This document shows positions 1 through 10,600 of a stretch of DNA of 64,000 bases, one piece after another (position 1 is the stretch's first letter; each line of letters begins with the position of its first letter). The DNA is from Euptelea pleiosperma. Taxonomy: Eukaryota > Streptophyta > Magnoliopsida > Ranunculales > Eupteleaceae. Location: the NCBI GenBank assembly GCA_035048495.1, contig CM068549.1:19253103-19317102 (forward strand), read 5' to 3'. The notes beneath the pieces were generated by a model that did not search any database, had not been told where the DNA came from, and saw only the letters and a program-made list of their open reading frames with translations. A program made the translations under genes and the position numbers.

Positions 1-554
1 AATATGATACCAATAATTTGACTTAAACTAGTAAGCAAATAGATACTTGAGTTGAAATTACAGAGAGAACCATGGTTAAGGAAAGAGGTTGCGGAAATAT
101 AGGTTTGGGTTGTACTTGTCGCCTTCTAGCCGTATTTGCATGCTCTATATGCCACCATTTGCATACTAGTTTGCCAGATAATTCTGGAATCCCAGGGTTA
201 AAAATCAACCAAAGAAAAATACTCAAATCTAACGGTCAGAGATCACTAGTGAGGCTGATTTTTTGTCTGTAGGTATACCCAAGGATGGCCAAATATCCAT
301 AAAGCCTCTAAGAGTGTGCCATGTGGCTAATGTCCGTGAGCGTCTATAAGCAAAAATTGACTGTATGGGAGTCCCACCATAGAGGCATAGACAGGCTTAA
401 TGGGCACGTAGGCCAGTAGATTATTGGAGTATTTTTTGTGATTAAAGAAGTAACCCATCTCAATCATTATGGGTACGTGCCAAGTGTGGAGGCTTTAGTG
501 ATTGAAATGGGTCACTGATCTGCTAGGACAAAAATGGACTCAGATTATTCTTAA
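1..554. other. Intergenic; half-copy of a foldback MITE
   Basis: No gene was recognised. About 271-345 matches one arm of the foldback MITE family seen elsewhere in the window (phrases 'ggatggccaaatatccat' and 'gtgtgccatgtggct'). The opposite arm is missing, so this is a degenerate or solo arm. The short reading frames here have no recognisable protein content. Confidence 0.5.
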
Positions 555-938
555 CATGGTATAAAAACCGGCCACTATAACGAAAATAACAGTGGTTATA
601 ATGGATTCCGGGGATCTACTCCTTCAAATGCTCAGAAAATAATGGCTATTATTTTCGTTATAATGGCCTTTTTTTTTAATAACAGCTGTTATAATGAAAA
701 TAATGACCGCTATTTTTTAGAAAAAAAAAAGTTTTGAAAAAGTTTGTCATTTTTTGTTATAAATTTTATTGAATTTTAGCGCAGTCTTTTCTGTTATTTC
801 CGGGTTTTTTTTTTTCCATTTCTCCCATCTTTTCTATTTTTGCCCATGTTTGCTACAATCCGTTAAAACGGCCATTATAACAGAAATAATAGTAACGCCC
901 CAATCCGTTATACCGTTATCGGCCCCTTTTAAACCTTG
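555..938. mobile_element. hAT-like MITE, CGTTATAACGG family
   Basis: The ends are inverted: the left starts catggtataaaaaccgg and the right ends ccccttttaaaccttg. The interior is rich in CCGTTATA/TATAACGG palindromes. The flanks attcttaa and attctaac could be an eroded 8-bp target-site duplication. The same family recurs at 1658-1967, 18740-18860, 31745-31835, 41728-41893, 58171-58312 and 59668-59778. It is non-coding. Assignment to hAT rests on the 8-bp duplication and the CAAGGTTTAAA terminus and is inference. Confidence 0.55.
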
Positions 939-977
939 ATTCTAACCATGGATTGATTTTACCAACGTTCGTGCACA

Positions 978-1301
978 AATAAAACTTCGCTGACAGCCAA
1001 CAATATTAGCTATGTGGCACATTCTTAGAAGATGCTGACCGTATGGATGTTTGGCCAATCCCTAGGTGGAACTACAAACCAACATGATTAGTGATTTCTA
1101 GGCATTGGATTGGAGTTATTTTCATGCGTTGATTTTAACCAATGTGAATCTGAGCATTATAGACCACTATTTGGGGTACAAAGATCCAATGGTTTGGAAT
1201 CACTAATCAGGGGGTTAGCAAAACATCCATACAGTTAAGAGTCTTCGAAGAGTATGCCGCGTGGCTCAAATCTTGGGCTGTCAGCAAAGTTCTACTCATC
1301 T
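978..1301. mobile_element. Foldback MITE, GAGTAAAACTT (MULE-type) family
   Basis: The arms are inverted: taaaacttcgctgacagcc near 978 pairs with the complement of ggctgtcagcaaagttcta near 1280-1300. The inner arms carry the family phrases gaccgtatggatgtttggcc and ccaatggtttggaatcact. It is non-coding. Better-preserved relatives lie at 17244-17657, 34225-34492 and 41497-42075, and the 34225 copy has a perfect 9-bp target-site duplication. No clean duplication was found for this copy. Confidence 0.6.
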
Positions 1302-1439
1302 GTGCACCTTTCCTAGCCATCCGACTTAATGTGATAGAGTACAGGTGTTTGGTTCCAGGGATAAGCCCGATCGGTCAGACATAATGCAGGTGTAGGAACA
1401 ACTACAAAACCATTGTGTAAATATTTCTTAATCTCCAGT

Positions 1440-2472
1440 CTCCCGATGCCCAGTTAGAAGGCAGGGAGTGGGACCCGTTCTTATAAAGGTCCACATGTAT
1501 GGTGAGAGATCTAATTGTTATGATCATTTGACTGTTGCCTTTTGGTGGGTCCGGGGACTATTACACCAATGTAAGGCATATCACCTAACATCAACCCTTC
1601 ACACAAATGACAAAACACAGCTTTTTGAGTTGTACAAAATATTTAACATATTTGGACCGTGGTTTAAAAAATGACCGTTACAACGAAAATCAAAGGATTC
1701 GGACCTCCCCCGTTACGTCATGTACCGTTAAAACACCGACGGTAATTATTTTCTAGAAATTTTTGTGAAAAAAACGGCTGTTATTGTCATTATTTTCCGT
1801 TATTTTGCGTTTTTGAAAATTTGAATTCCAGCGCCATTTTTCCATTTTTTCCCGTTATTTCTGTTATTTTTTCGTTTTTGCCCCCTGAACATTACAATTC
1901 TTTATAAAGAAAAAACGGTAACGCCCCTAGTCCGTTGTACCGTTATAACGGCCCCTTTTAAACCTTGATTTGAACATCTATATCAAACAAGGTCAACAAT
2001 CTACAAAAGTCTACACATCAGACGGTTAGAAAGTCTGATGTTTTATAGTGTTTGTTTTGTAGCGCAGGCCAGCCCAAGGAGCCACATGCATCACCAACAT
2101 GTGACACAACTTCCCTTGGCATTGAGCTCACGGTGTGCGTCAAGCATACCATATGTATAATATCACTAAAAAATATTGTTGCAGGAGAGGATATTAACAT
2201 TTCTTGCAAGACTCATAAAAAAAATATTATCTTTCAATTAATAATAATTTAAAAAGATAATATATAATACAATAACTTTTACTAATAGATTAATACTATT
2301 ATAATATTGGTGCCGTATGTTTGATATGAAACAAGTCGCAAGTTGTAACTTGTACGATGAGGTGCCGATATCTTCACGGAGCCATGGCACACCAACCATT
2401 CATAGATAATGTCCCTTTTAATATTGGCTTTAAGAATTATTTAAATTAGAAATCTGATTTTACTTTTGTATT
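1440..2472. repeat. Old dispersed duplication, copy 1 (first part)
   Basis: About 1440-1555 and 2215-2472 match about 13006-13125 and 13430-13665 in the same order and orientation (shared phrases include gactgttgccttttggt / gactattgccttttggt and aataacttttactaatag). Copy 1 continues at 3498-3641 and again just past 6946, so transposons have broken it up. Nothing coding was recognised. It could be remnants of two LTRs or a plain segmental duplication. Confidence 0.55.
1658..1967. mobile_element. hAT-like MITE, CGTTATAACGG family, with near-perfect TSD
   Basis: This 310-bp element has inverted ends: cgtggtttaaaaaatgaccg on the left, and a right end that reads caaggtttaaaaggggccg on the other strand. 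It is flanked by atttggac (1650-1657) and atttgaac (1968-1975), an 8-bp target-site duplication with one mismatch. It is non-coding and sits inside the duplication copy at 1440-2472. Confidence 0.7.
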
Positions 2473-2480
2473 GTTGTATT

Positions 2481-3497
2481 CATGGTTTGAAGTCTTGGCT
2501 GATCTCGAGTCAACTCGGGTGATCCGGATTAGGATTGGCAGATGTCAAGACAAAGATCTGAAATATGGTCCAGATCGCAAGGGATCAGCGATTTGTTGAG
2601 TTGAAGTGGTTATATCAGTTGGATTGGGTGATCTCACCGAGTTGACTCGATGAAACGAAGAAATAGAGATGCACAACATTCTTCCTTCCTCCAGATTAAA
2701 ATTAGGGTTTAGAACATAAGAAGTAGAGACGCATCATTCTTCCGCCCTCCATTATTAAAATTAAGGTTAGAACATGCAAAAAGAGAGAGTCAATTTACCA
2801 GACAAGAAGAACATATATAGCGGATAAGAAGAACACATTTGTTCGAAAGGCTGAGAAACCATAATACCCGATTAGAATATTCTGGAGACATGACCTTAAA
2901 AGTTATAACTCATATTTTCCCTCCCCTTAACCCTATCACTTTGTTTACTTTTCTGACTAGGTTTTCTGTTCTTCGTTATTCTTTCTCTACTCTAATTTTT
3001 GAGATTTTTTTATCGATTCAATCAAGAAGAATGGCCGAAAAAGGTGAAGGTCTGGCTATCAAAATCAATCTTGTGGACAATGTACTCGTCGTTGGGGTTT
3101 GGAAACATGGTCATGTTGAGATCATAGCAAATGACCAAGGAAACAGGACTACGTCTTCTTATGTTGGTTTCATTGATACCGAACATTTGATCGTAGATTG
3201 GCAAGGAGTGGAAGGTCTAGGTCAAAGCTTTGAAACCTCTCCCACGAAGATGGAGTCCTCATAAATCAATCGAAGAGCTTTGTAGAAAGAGTTTTCTTTC
3301 TTTTTTTTATAGTCCTCAAAGCTCTATAGAGCCAGTTTCTCTTTTGCCATGTCTATTGTTGCAGGATTTTACATTTTCTTCACATTTTTTGTATTTTTAA
3401 ACTTTGTTTAACTCGTCTCGGGATCACATCGAATCGATCTGATCTGACCGATCTGGATCAGGATCAACAGTGGCCAATCCCGAGATTTTGAACTATG
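2481..3497. mobile_element. hAT-type element carrying an HSP70 fragment
   Basis: The element is flanked by a perfect 8-bp duplication, gttgtatt, at 2473-2480 and 3498-3505. Its ends are imperfect inverted repeats: left catggtttgaagtct, right (other strand) catagttcaaaatct. The paralogous locus near 13985 reads cttgtattaccatttac with no element, and so represents the empty site. The interior has a duplicated ~60-bp segment (2657-2776), a pyrimidine-rich leader and a broken HSP70 N-terminus (3031-3225). An 8-bp duplication is the hAT signature; no transposase is present, so it is non-autonomous. Confidence 0.7.
3031..3225 (+). pseudogene. HSP70/HSC70 first-exon fragment (broken)
   Basis: The frame starting at the ATG at 3031 reads [14 protein letters not shown], then [21 protein letters not shown] and DTEHLI. 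This follows the N-terminus of plant cytosolic HSC70 closely for about 54 residues. The phosphate-binding loop normally reading DLGTTYSCV is replaced by an unrelated stretch, and homology stops about where the conserved plant HSC70 intron lies. The ATPase core and peptide-binding domain are absent, so this is not a working chaperone. A longer upstream in-frame extension (from 2839) looks like 5' leader, not protein. It lies wholly inside the hAT-type element, consistent with gene-fragment capture. Confidence 0.8.
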
Positions 3498-3550
3498 GTT
3501 GTATTAGCATTTACAAATGTAGATCAATATTAAGGGGACACATACATAAC

Positions 3551-3641
3551 ACCTAGTCCGAAGGTTGACGTGTATCCACTCTTTGTCGGAGGTTGCAGGT
3601 TTTGATAATCCCAGTGCATGGTAGTGCCATGGGTTGAGCTC
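3551..3641 (+). repeat. tRNA-related SINE fragment (copy in duplication 1)
   Basis: The sequence has a box A-like tagtccgaagg and a box B-like gcaggttttgataatccc, followed by gtgcatggtagtgccatggg. A better preserved twin lies at 14051-14145 (tagtccggtgg, then caagtttcgacactc). The order and spacing suit a tRNA-derived SINE. No A-tail or target-site duplication was identified. Confidence 0.45.
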
Positions 3642-4126
3642 TATAATACCCTGAACTTTAGTTCTAGGGTATTATGTAAATTCACCTAATAATGAAAGTC
3701 TGAAATATTTTTAAATTTTTATTTTTATTTTTTAAGGTTTAATATCATGTTTGAGTATGTATGTTTAATTTGGTTTCATTATGACAACTTTGAAAAACCT
3801 GTTATTTTTTAAACTCGCTCTTTAAGGCTAAATTCCTACTAAGAATAATGAACTATAACTTGTATAAGACTTTTTCTTACCGTAACTAGCATTCCAAAAC
3901 TTTTATAAAAAAATTATTTTGTAGACCCGAGATACAAAAAATATTCCTATTTTATCCTTACCAACTTACCTGTGAAATTTGGAACATTTCCTGAGACATG
4001 AAAACTCTAGTCGAAGATTTTGGGAGATTTTGACAAAATAGTATTTTCGTAATTTTTTAAACTTTCCTATCATTCTTATATTTTTTAAAATTAATATTTA
4101 ATTATATTTTATTTATTTAATAGAAG
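3642..4126. other. AT-rich insertion with terminal hairpin
   Basis: No gene was recognised. This stretch interrupts duplication copy 1, because copy 2 continues directly from ...gggttcaactct to tcctattatctacgagat. It begins with an inverted repeat, ataataccct ... agggtattat (3641-3675). It may be part of the same insertion event as the LTR that follows. Confidence 0.35.
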
Positions 4127-6946
4127 TGTAGGACCCGAAATCACTTTTTGGATCATTCCAAGATCATCGTGACACTTTTTCGGGTTTTTTTTTTGCATTT
4201 AGACTATTTTATTTGATTTGTGTGTGTATGACATGTATCAATACCTTGTTGTATGAACCTTTAAATTATATAATATAGTCTAATTGAATTAATGAATGAT
4301 TATTTGTGTTATAATTATTAGGTGGGCCTGTATAACCAATGTAGAGGCCTTTTGGGCTAAATGATATTCTTAAATGAAGCCTAGTTGATATATATGGGCT
4401 TTAGCCCATTTCTAAACCATAAGTATTGTAAAATATGAATTTTTGAGGGTTGAAAAAATTATCTCTTTGATAATTATAAATTTCACTAATATAGAAACCC
4501 TAATCCTTCCCTAAATCTATTTATGAAACCTTAAAACTTGAAAGCTTTCATAAATTCAAACTCCATTAAAGAATAGAGAAATCTCCATTAAACATTCATC
4601 CGGGCACCGATCGCTCTTGAACAAGAAAGGAGAATTGACGGGGACTCTGAATAGATGAACATACTCTGATGAGAGGACAATCCGATGACTTTCAAATTTG
4701 AAGAAACTTTCAATTTTCATTAAAGTTCAAGAAATCTTAAGGTAAGTGTGCTTGATCCATCATATGCTTGTTCTTCTCCAAGTTATTGCTTTTCATTCAT
4801 TATATAATGGTAGATCTTAACTATAAATTAATTAAGACATGATTTAGTAAATTTTTCTTGAATTGATCATTGTTTGGTACCACTATGATGGGTTTGGCCA
4901 TGACTTATTTGGCACCCATAACAAATAGTCATTTTTTTATAATCTTTGTGATATTTTTCGAACTTAAATATTTTTCTAAATCTCTATATGAATCTATTTT
5001 TCAAAACCGTTGAGTTTGTATTTTTATGATTTATATTTATTTAGTTATAATTTTTCTAAGGTGCTGTCCTTTTCTTCACAACTTAAAATTTTAGATTCTA
5101 TACGATCTATTTAATTAAATATTTTGATCTATATTTTAAATTTCAATATGTTTATAATTAATTTTCATAGATACCTCTATGAATCTATTTTCTAAATTCG
5201 TTGAGTTTGTATTTTTTTGATTTTTATTTATTAAGTTATGATTTTTCAAAGGTATTGTATTTTTTTATAAAATCCAGAATTTCAGATTCTGTACAGTCGA
5301 GTTCATTAAACATTTTGATTTATATTTTGAATCAAAATTTTTTTATAATTATTTTTTATAGATACCTCTATGAATTTAGTTTTCAAATTAGTTGAGTTTG
5401 TATTTTTTTGATATTTATTTATTTAGTTATAATTTTTATAATGTGCTTGACTTTTCTGCAAGACCTATAATTTTAGATTCTGTACGGTCCTGTTGATTAA
5501 GGATTTACACATATATTTTGAAACTAAATATTTTTTTATTTATTTTTTACAAATCTATGTGAATCTATTTTCCAAATCCATTGATTTTGTATTTTTAAGA
5601 TATTTATTTATAATTTTTCTAAGGTACTGACTTTTTCTGTAAAACCTATAATTTTAGATTCTGTGCAGTCCACTTCTTTAAAAATTTTGACTTAGATTTT
5701 AAAAATAAATAATTTTGTATTTATTTTTCATAAAAATTTTAGTGGATATAATCTTCAAATCCATTGAGTTTGTATTTTTATAATTTATATTTATTTAGTT
5801 ATGATTTTTACAAGGAAAGATATTTTTCTACAAAAAAAATATATTTCTTGAATTTTTGACGATTAATGGCCTTGGGAACCCTTAGTGGTTCGGTCATGAG
5901 TTATTGACTATAAAGGGGTTTAGCCCTTGTTGTTTGACTAAACCCTAGATGGTTTGACCTATACTCGTATGCATGGGAATCCCACCCATGTGTCTTGGAT
6001 CTCTCATAGGGTTCGGCCATGGTGCATTGAATTCTCTTGCGATTTTCACTTATATTGTTCATCGATGTTGTTGTTTACATGTTATTCATGTTGTTTAACC
6101 CTAGTTCGTACCCATTTTATTACTCTTGATGATAATGTGTTTATTTTATATTCTTATTTAAATGTTAAATACATGTGTGCTTATGCCATATAACCCTAGT
6201 ACTATCTTGTTGTTATACAATGATCATCACGTCATTTCATATAAGGGGTATATAAGGGAATGGGGTTGAAGTATATTATATACGTTTATATTGGTTTTAT
6301 CAATTAATCAATGTTCGGTATCCTAAGGTGAAAGGCCTCAGACGTTATTATATCCTGCAGATGGGTCGATGAGATCTCTCCCAGTGCGGGAAGGAGATGG
6401 AGATCCTATGTGGTTATGAGTACTAGTTGCATTGGCATCCTGTATCCACTTGCATTCACCCTCATATTCATGTCATCCTTATTATATGATTGAGATGTAT
6501 ACCTTGGTTAAAAACTTGTATAGTATGACATCATGCTATGCACACTGTTGTATTACTGGGTCTCGGCTCATAGTGCTACACCGATACCATTTTTAAATTT
6601 TGAGAAGCCAAGTACGTGGAATGATTTTGAGATTGAAGACTCCGGTGCACTCGATGAGATCGGTGAGGATTGGGAGTCTATTCAATACTTTAGAAAATTG
6701 TATTTGATTATTTTAAAGCATTACTTATTTATTTTCACGGGCATGTAGTCCTTTGTTTGAATTATTTTAATTATTTATTTTCTACATCTAGACTTTTTAT
6801 ACTTAGTAGATTTTCGAATGAACCTTAGTAGTTTAATTGACCTAATTAGATCGTTAAGGGACATTTATGGATCATCTCTGGGTTCAGGTACGGGTCGATC
6901 CACGAATTTTCGAGTCACATCTAAGTAGCTGGATTCGGGGTGTGAC
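4127..6946 (+). mobile_element. Probable solo LTR of a Ty3/Gypsy chromovirus-type element
   Basis: The sequence starts tgtaggacccgaaatcac and ends ggattcggggtgtgac, the terminal style of long chromovirus LTRs of the Tekay/Del type. The interior holds a tandem array (4985-5815), a segment like the LTR of such elements (cctaaggtgaaaggcctcag; cccagtgcgggaagg), and a 3' end rich in cgggt/cgatc. No gag-pol, primer-binding site or second LTR follows. The right edge is supported because the following sequence (ctattgtccacgagat) rejoins the duplication seen uninterrupted near 14150. The left edge is less certain and the flanking 5-mers do not match exactly. Confidence 0.5.
4985..5815 (+). repeat. Tandem repeat, ~188-bp unit, about 4.5 copies
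   Basis: Units begin near 4985, 5172, 5361, 5550 and 5740. Each starts with a 'ctctatgaatctattttc'-like phrase, then ttgagtttgtattttt, then a 'ttttagattctgtacagtc'-like phrase. Copies are diverged and very AT-rich. The array is non-coding and sits inside the proposed LTR. Confidence 0.75.
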
Positions 6947-9164
6947 GAGATCTCCCTATTGTCCACGAGATACTAGGTCATAGGTCCACCTAGAGTGGGC
7001 CAAACATCCACAATGTCTCTAAGAGTACCACGTGACTAATGTCCGTGAACAAAAACTGACTCAGTGTGTGACTAAATCGTGCGAAATTACATGTACTTCA
7101 CCAACTACCATATATGAGTGAGGAGTGGGACCCACATCTTGACGGGCATGTAGGAGGAAATCTCTTAAACCAAAATCTTAGAGCAGTAGATTATTCGAAT
7201 CTATTTTTGGTCACTAAAGTAGTCACCCATCTCACTGACCAAAGTGTAGACAAGTACCTATGAAAACCTTGAGAAGATTAAAAAAAGTTTAAATTTCAAA
7301 AATTTAAAACATGATATGGGTATGTATTTTTTTTTGTGTGAGCTATATATACTATAAAACAATAAAACAAAACAACGTCGTCCAATGAATTGGAGCAGTC
7401 TTTTATCCTCATCTAGAATATCAACTAACGATCGAGGATGGATAGAATCCAAACTCTAGTTGCTAAGTTGGCGAATAATTCATTTTGTGAGCGTAAACAA
7501 ATAATACAGGCGAACCTTTCAAAAAATTCAGAATTATTCGTGAATAATTGAGGTTTGGCAAATAAAACATGTTTTAGACATATTGGTGTTGAATTCGGCT
7601 ATAATAATAATAATAATAATAAGCAAAACAAAATCAAGATTGAAACACTAAAATGGCAAAAAGACTTAATATTCCATGTCCCCACTCCCCACCATACTCT
7701 ACTCCACTCCACCCTTGCCTTCACTCTCATCTCTCTCCCCCATCGTCTCCGTCCACCTGATTCACCCACACGTCTGATGTCACTGCCAGCAACACCGAAG
7801 TGTCATTAGCATCCAAAAGATTAGTGCTCTCTCTCTCTCCTTCGGTCCTTCCGCCAAACTTTGTTATGTATTGATGAAAAGATCCAGTAAAAAACACCAC
7901 AAATGATGAAATTGCTCGACAACATTAAGGAAAATACCACTCTCAGTTCTTCACAACCAATGGTATTGTGTACCTAAAAAGTGGATAAGACTTTTTGGTC
8001 ATTGATAGAAGCTATAGTGCCCATATATTAATAAAAAAGTTCTAGAACTAGAGAGAGAAATAGAATTTTAGGACTAACGTAAAGCTCTTATAGCCTTGTG
8101 GGACTATACCCTAGATAATAAAGGAAATTAAAATTTCTTCTAATTAAACATGTGTTTCTTTGCCCAAAATTGTTATCATTTTTTCATTTTTTTTTCAGGT
8201 TACAACATATAGTGGTATAAGTTACTATTTACTCTTCTATTGTGTAAAAAATGCTTAAATGATTGATCTCACTTTTTCAATTTTCAAATTGAAATTTGAA
8301 TTAGTACAGAAGTGTTGTAACCTAAAAATTATCCATGTATAGAGAATAACCTTAGCAAAGTATGACTTTAGAGGGTTTTTTTTATTTCTTATTATTATTA
8401 TATTAAATTTTAAGTATTTGAATATAAAGTTCAAGGTTATTAGTATTACAATAATCATCGTCATCATTAAATTAGTTGGTTTGATTGCTTGGTTCTGAGA
8501 GTTTTTATTTCTTGTGCAATGTGAAAGATAAACTATGCAATGAGATTTATGGAACCCTTAAACTTTGTTATTCAAGATAAAAAATAATATAGTGTTGTGG
8601 GAGTTTTGTTGTGGGGGCATTAAAGTAGTTGAAGATGAACATTGGCTCAGTCTCGATTGTATGACAATGAACATATGAGAAATAGGAAAGTGGAAGAAAT
8701 AAGAAGAAGAAAGATCAGGTAAATATTTTTATTTTATAGATTGTACCCTTTTATGCTATATCCATCTTTCATGTGGAGTTTTATGAATGTATCTAACTCA
8801 ATTGATATTGTCTTTAATATTTTATATACCTTTGAGCACTTATCTCTCTGAGCCTTTCTGTCATATTATTATATATTAAATGCAATTGGTGTCGTCGCCA
8901 ATTATTTGTAAAGAACAGAGATTTAAAATTTGAAATCTGTCTATTATTGCTTTTTGATTTTCTGTAGAGGTGAAAAATAAAAGAATTGGTACCTGAAGGT
9001 AAGTGATTGAAATTAATAAACTTTAGCCGTATATGTTGCACCTACACATTGTTCATTTTCTATTGATTTAGGATTTTGCTTTAATATTATTTTTAATATA
9101 GTGATGAATGAAAATGGAATTGTGGGTAGATTACATGTAGGATAAAAAGTTATAATGATGAAAC
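6947..9164. other. Intergenic, no gene seen
   Basis: 6990-7045 repeats one arm of the GAGTAAAACTT foldback MITE family. An (AAT)n tract lies near 7600-7622 and a CT-rich stretch at 7700-7850. The remainder is AT-rich and unclassified. None of its small reading frames resembles a known protein. Confidence 0.5.
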
Positions 9165-10600
9165 AAAGAGACTCATTTTGAGAGTATGATAAAGACTTAA
9201 AGAGACATTTTTATTGTAAGTTCTGTAAGAAAGACTATTAATGAAGCGTAACACACTTAAAATCTCATTTGCCAAGGAAATAAGGGCGGGATGTTGTAAT
9301 TTATCCTACGGTGTTAGATGATGTTCAAGCTGCATCCCTTTTATGCTATTATGAACAATGACATTCCTAACAAGAAAAGCAAAATTGAATCATATTATGC
9401 AATGGGAAGTAGAATTACTTCATCTGATAACTCAAGTAAATCACTTCAAAGATCTACGTCAAGGTACTTTACCACCAATGTACAACAAGAATAAAAAAAA
9501 TTTGTGAAAAAAATTATTTATAATTTTTTTTATATAAATAATATTTTATTTAACGCTATTAAGTCATTTGTGAAAATGATTAATTCTGTTGTTGAGTTTG
9601 AAGTTGGTAATGTCTTGCCACGTAATTCAACTCTTCGCTCAAAGTTAGTGGTAGAAATGATGTTGATGAGTATGTTTTCACAGTTAAAAAGACTTAGGGT
9701 GATACAGGTTGCACATTAATGCCATGTATTTTGATTGATATCAAGAGTCACTCTATTATTAATGAGGTTGCTTGTTCTTCAAAAGAGATTATCTTTTTGA
9801 GATCATTTAATAAGTCTAGTACTGAAGACAAACTAGTTTACTTCTTAGAAATGATCTTTTTATTTTGTTATTAATGAAATTGTACTAGAAAATATTATGC
9901 AGCTTATAATAGATAATACTTATAATTATAAGAATGTTGGTGATCTGATTATGTAAAAATGTTAATATATCTATAAAACAAAATGTACAACTCATATAGT
10001 TCAGTTGCTTTTAAAAGATTTATGAGGATGTTGATTTGATAAAAATAAATTTTGATAATGTAAAGTTGATAATTGATTATATTAATAAACACGATGTAGT
10101 TTTAGCACTATTGAGGAAACACACAAATAGAAAGAAAGTAAGAAGATATTGTAAGACTAGATTTGCTTTACACTTTATAATGTCTCCATCTATTCTAAAA
10201 GTTGAAGATGAGTTACGATTATTGGTTACTTCACCTAAATGAAAAAGCCTAAACTATAGTGATACACCACCAGTAAGAAAGGTGACTGAAAAATTTAAAG
10301 TGTAATCTTTTAAAAGAAAAGAAGTGAGGTGATATCAGCTTTAATATCTCTTGTTAGAATACTACATCTGATTGATGACGATGGATTATCCACGGGGTTT
10401 TTTATATGAGACGATGGAAAAGAAAATTATAACACTCAATCAATAACATGTACTAAATATCGAAGTACACAAAAATATTGTCATTGTTTAATTTAATAAT
10501 TGATGAAAACATAATTTACAATGTATATACAGTTGCTACTTATCTTAACCCGCCTTTAATGTACAATAAAAAGATTAAATATAGAAATCATGAAGTAAAA
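9165..10600 (+). pseudogene. Decayed hAT transposase with BED finger and DUF659
   Basis: Fragments of one protein appear in order across several frames. A BED-like zinc finger comes first (KRHFYCKFCKKDY near 9205-9238, then VTHLKSHLPRK near 9250). DDVQAASLL follows near 9320. A DUF659-like block at 9696-9955 reads GDTGCTLM, DIKSHSIINEVACSSKEI, FLRSFNKS and DNTYNYKNVGDLIM. The 68-residue frame 10036-10242 (LIDYINKHDVVLALLRK, then CKTRFALHF) corresponds to the region after DUF659, and ATYLNPPLMY near 10535 to the part before the dimerisation domain. Many stops and frameshifts make it non-functional. Terminal repeats were not found. Confidence 0.75.

Noticed and set aside
2839..3030. Upstream in-frame extension of the HSP70 fragment
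   Set aside because: It is pyrimidine-rich leader-like sequence; HSP70 similarity begins exactly at the ATG at 3031.
4985..5815. CRISPR-like repeat array
   Set aside because: Units are ~188-bp diverged AT-rich direct repeats with no constant short repeat or unique spacers, in a plant nuclear genome.
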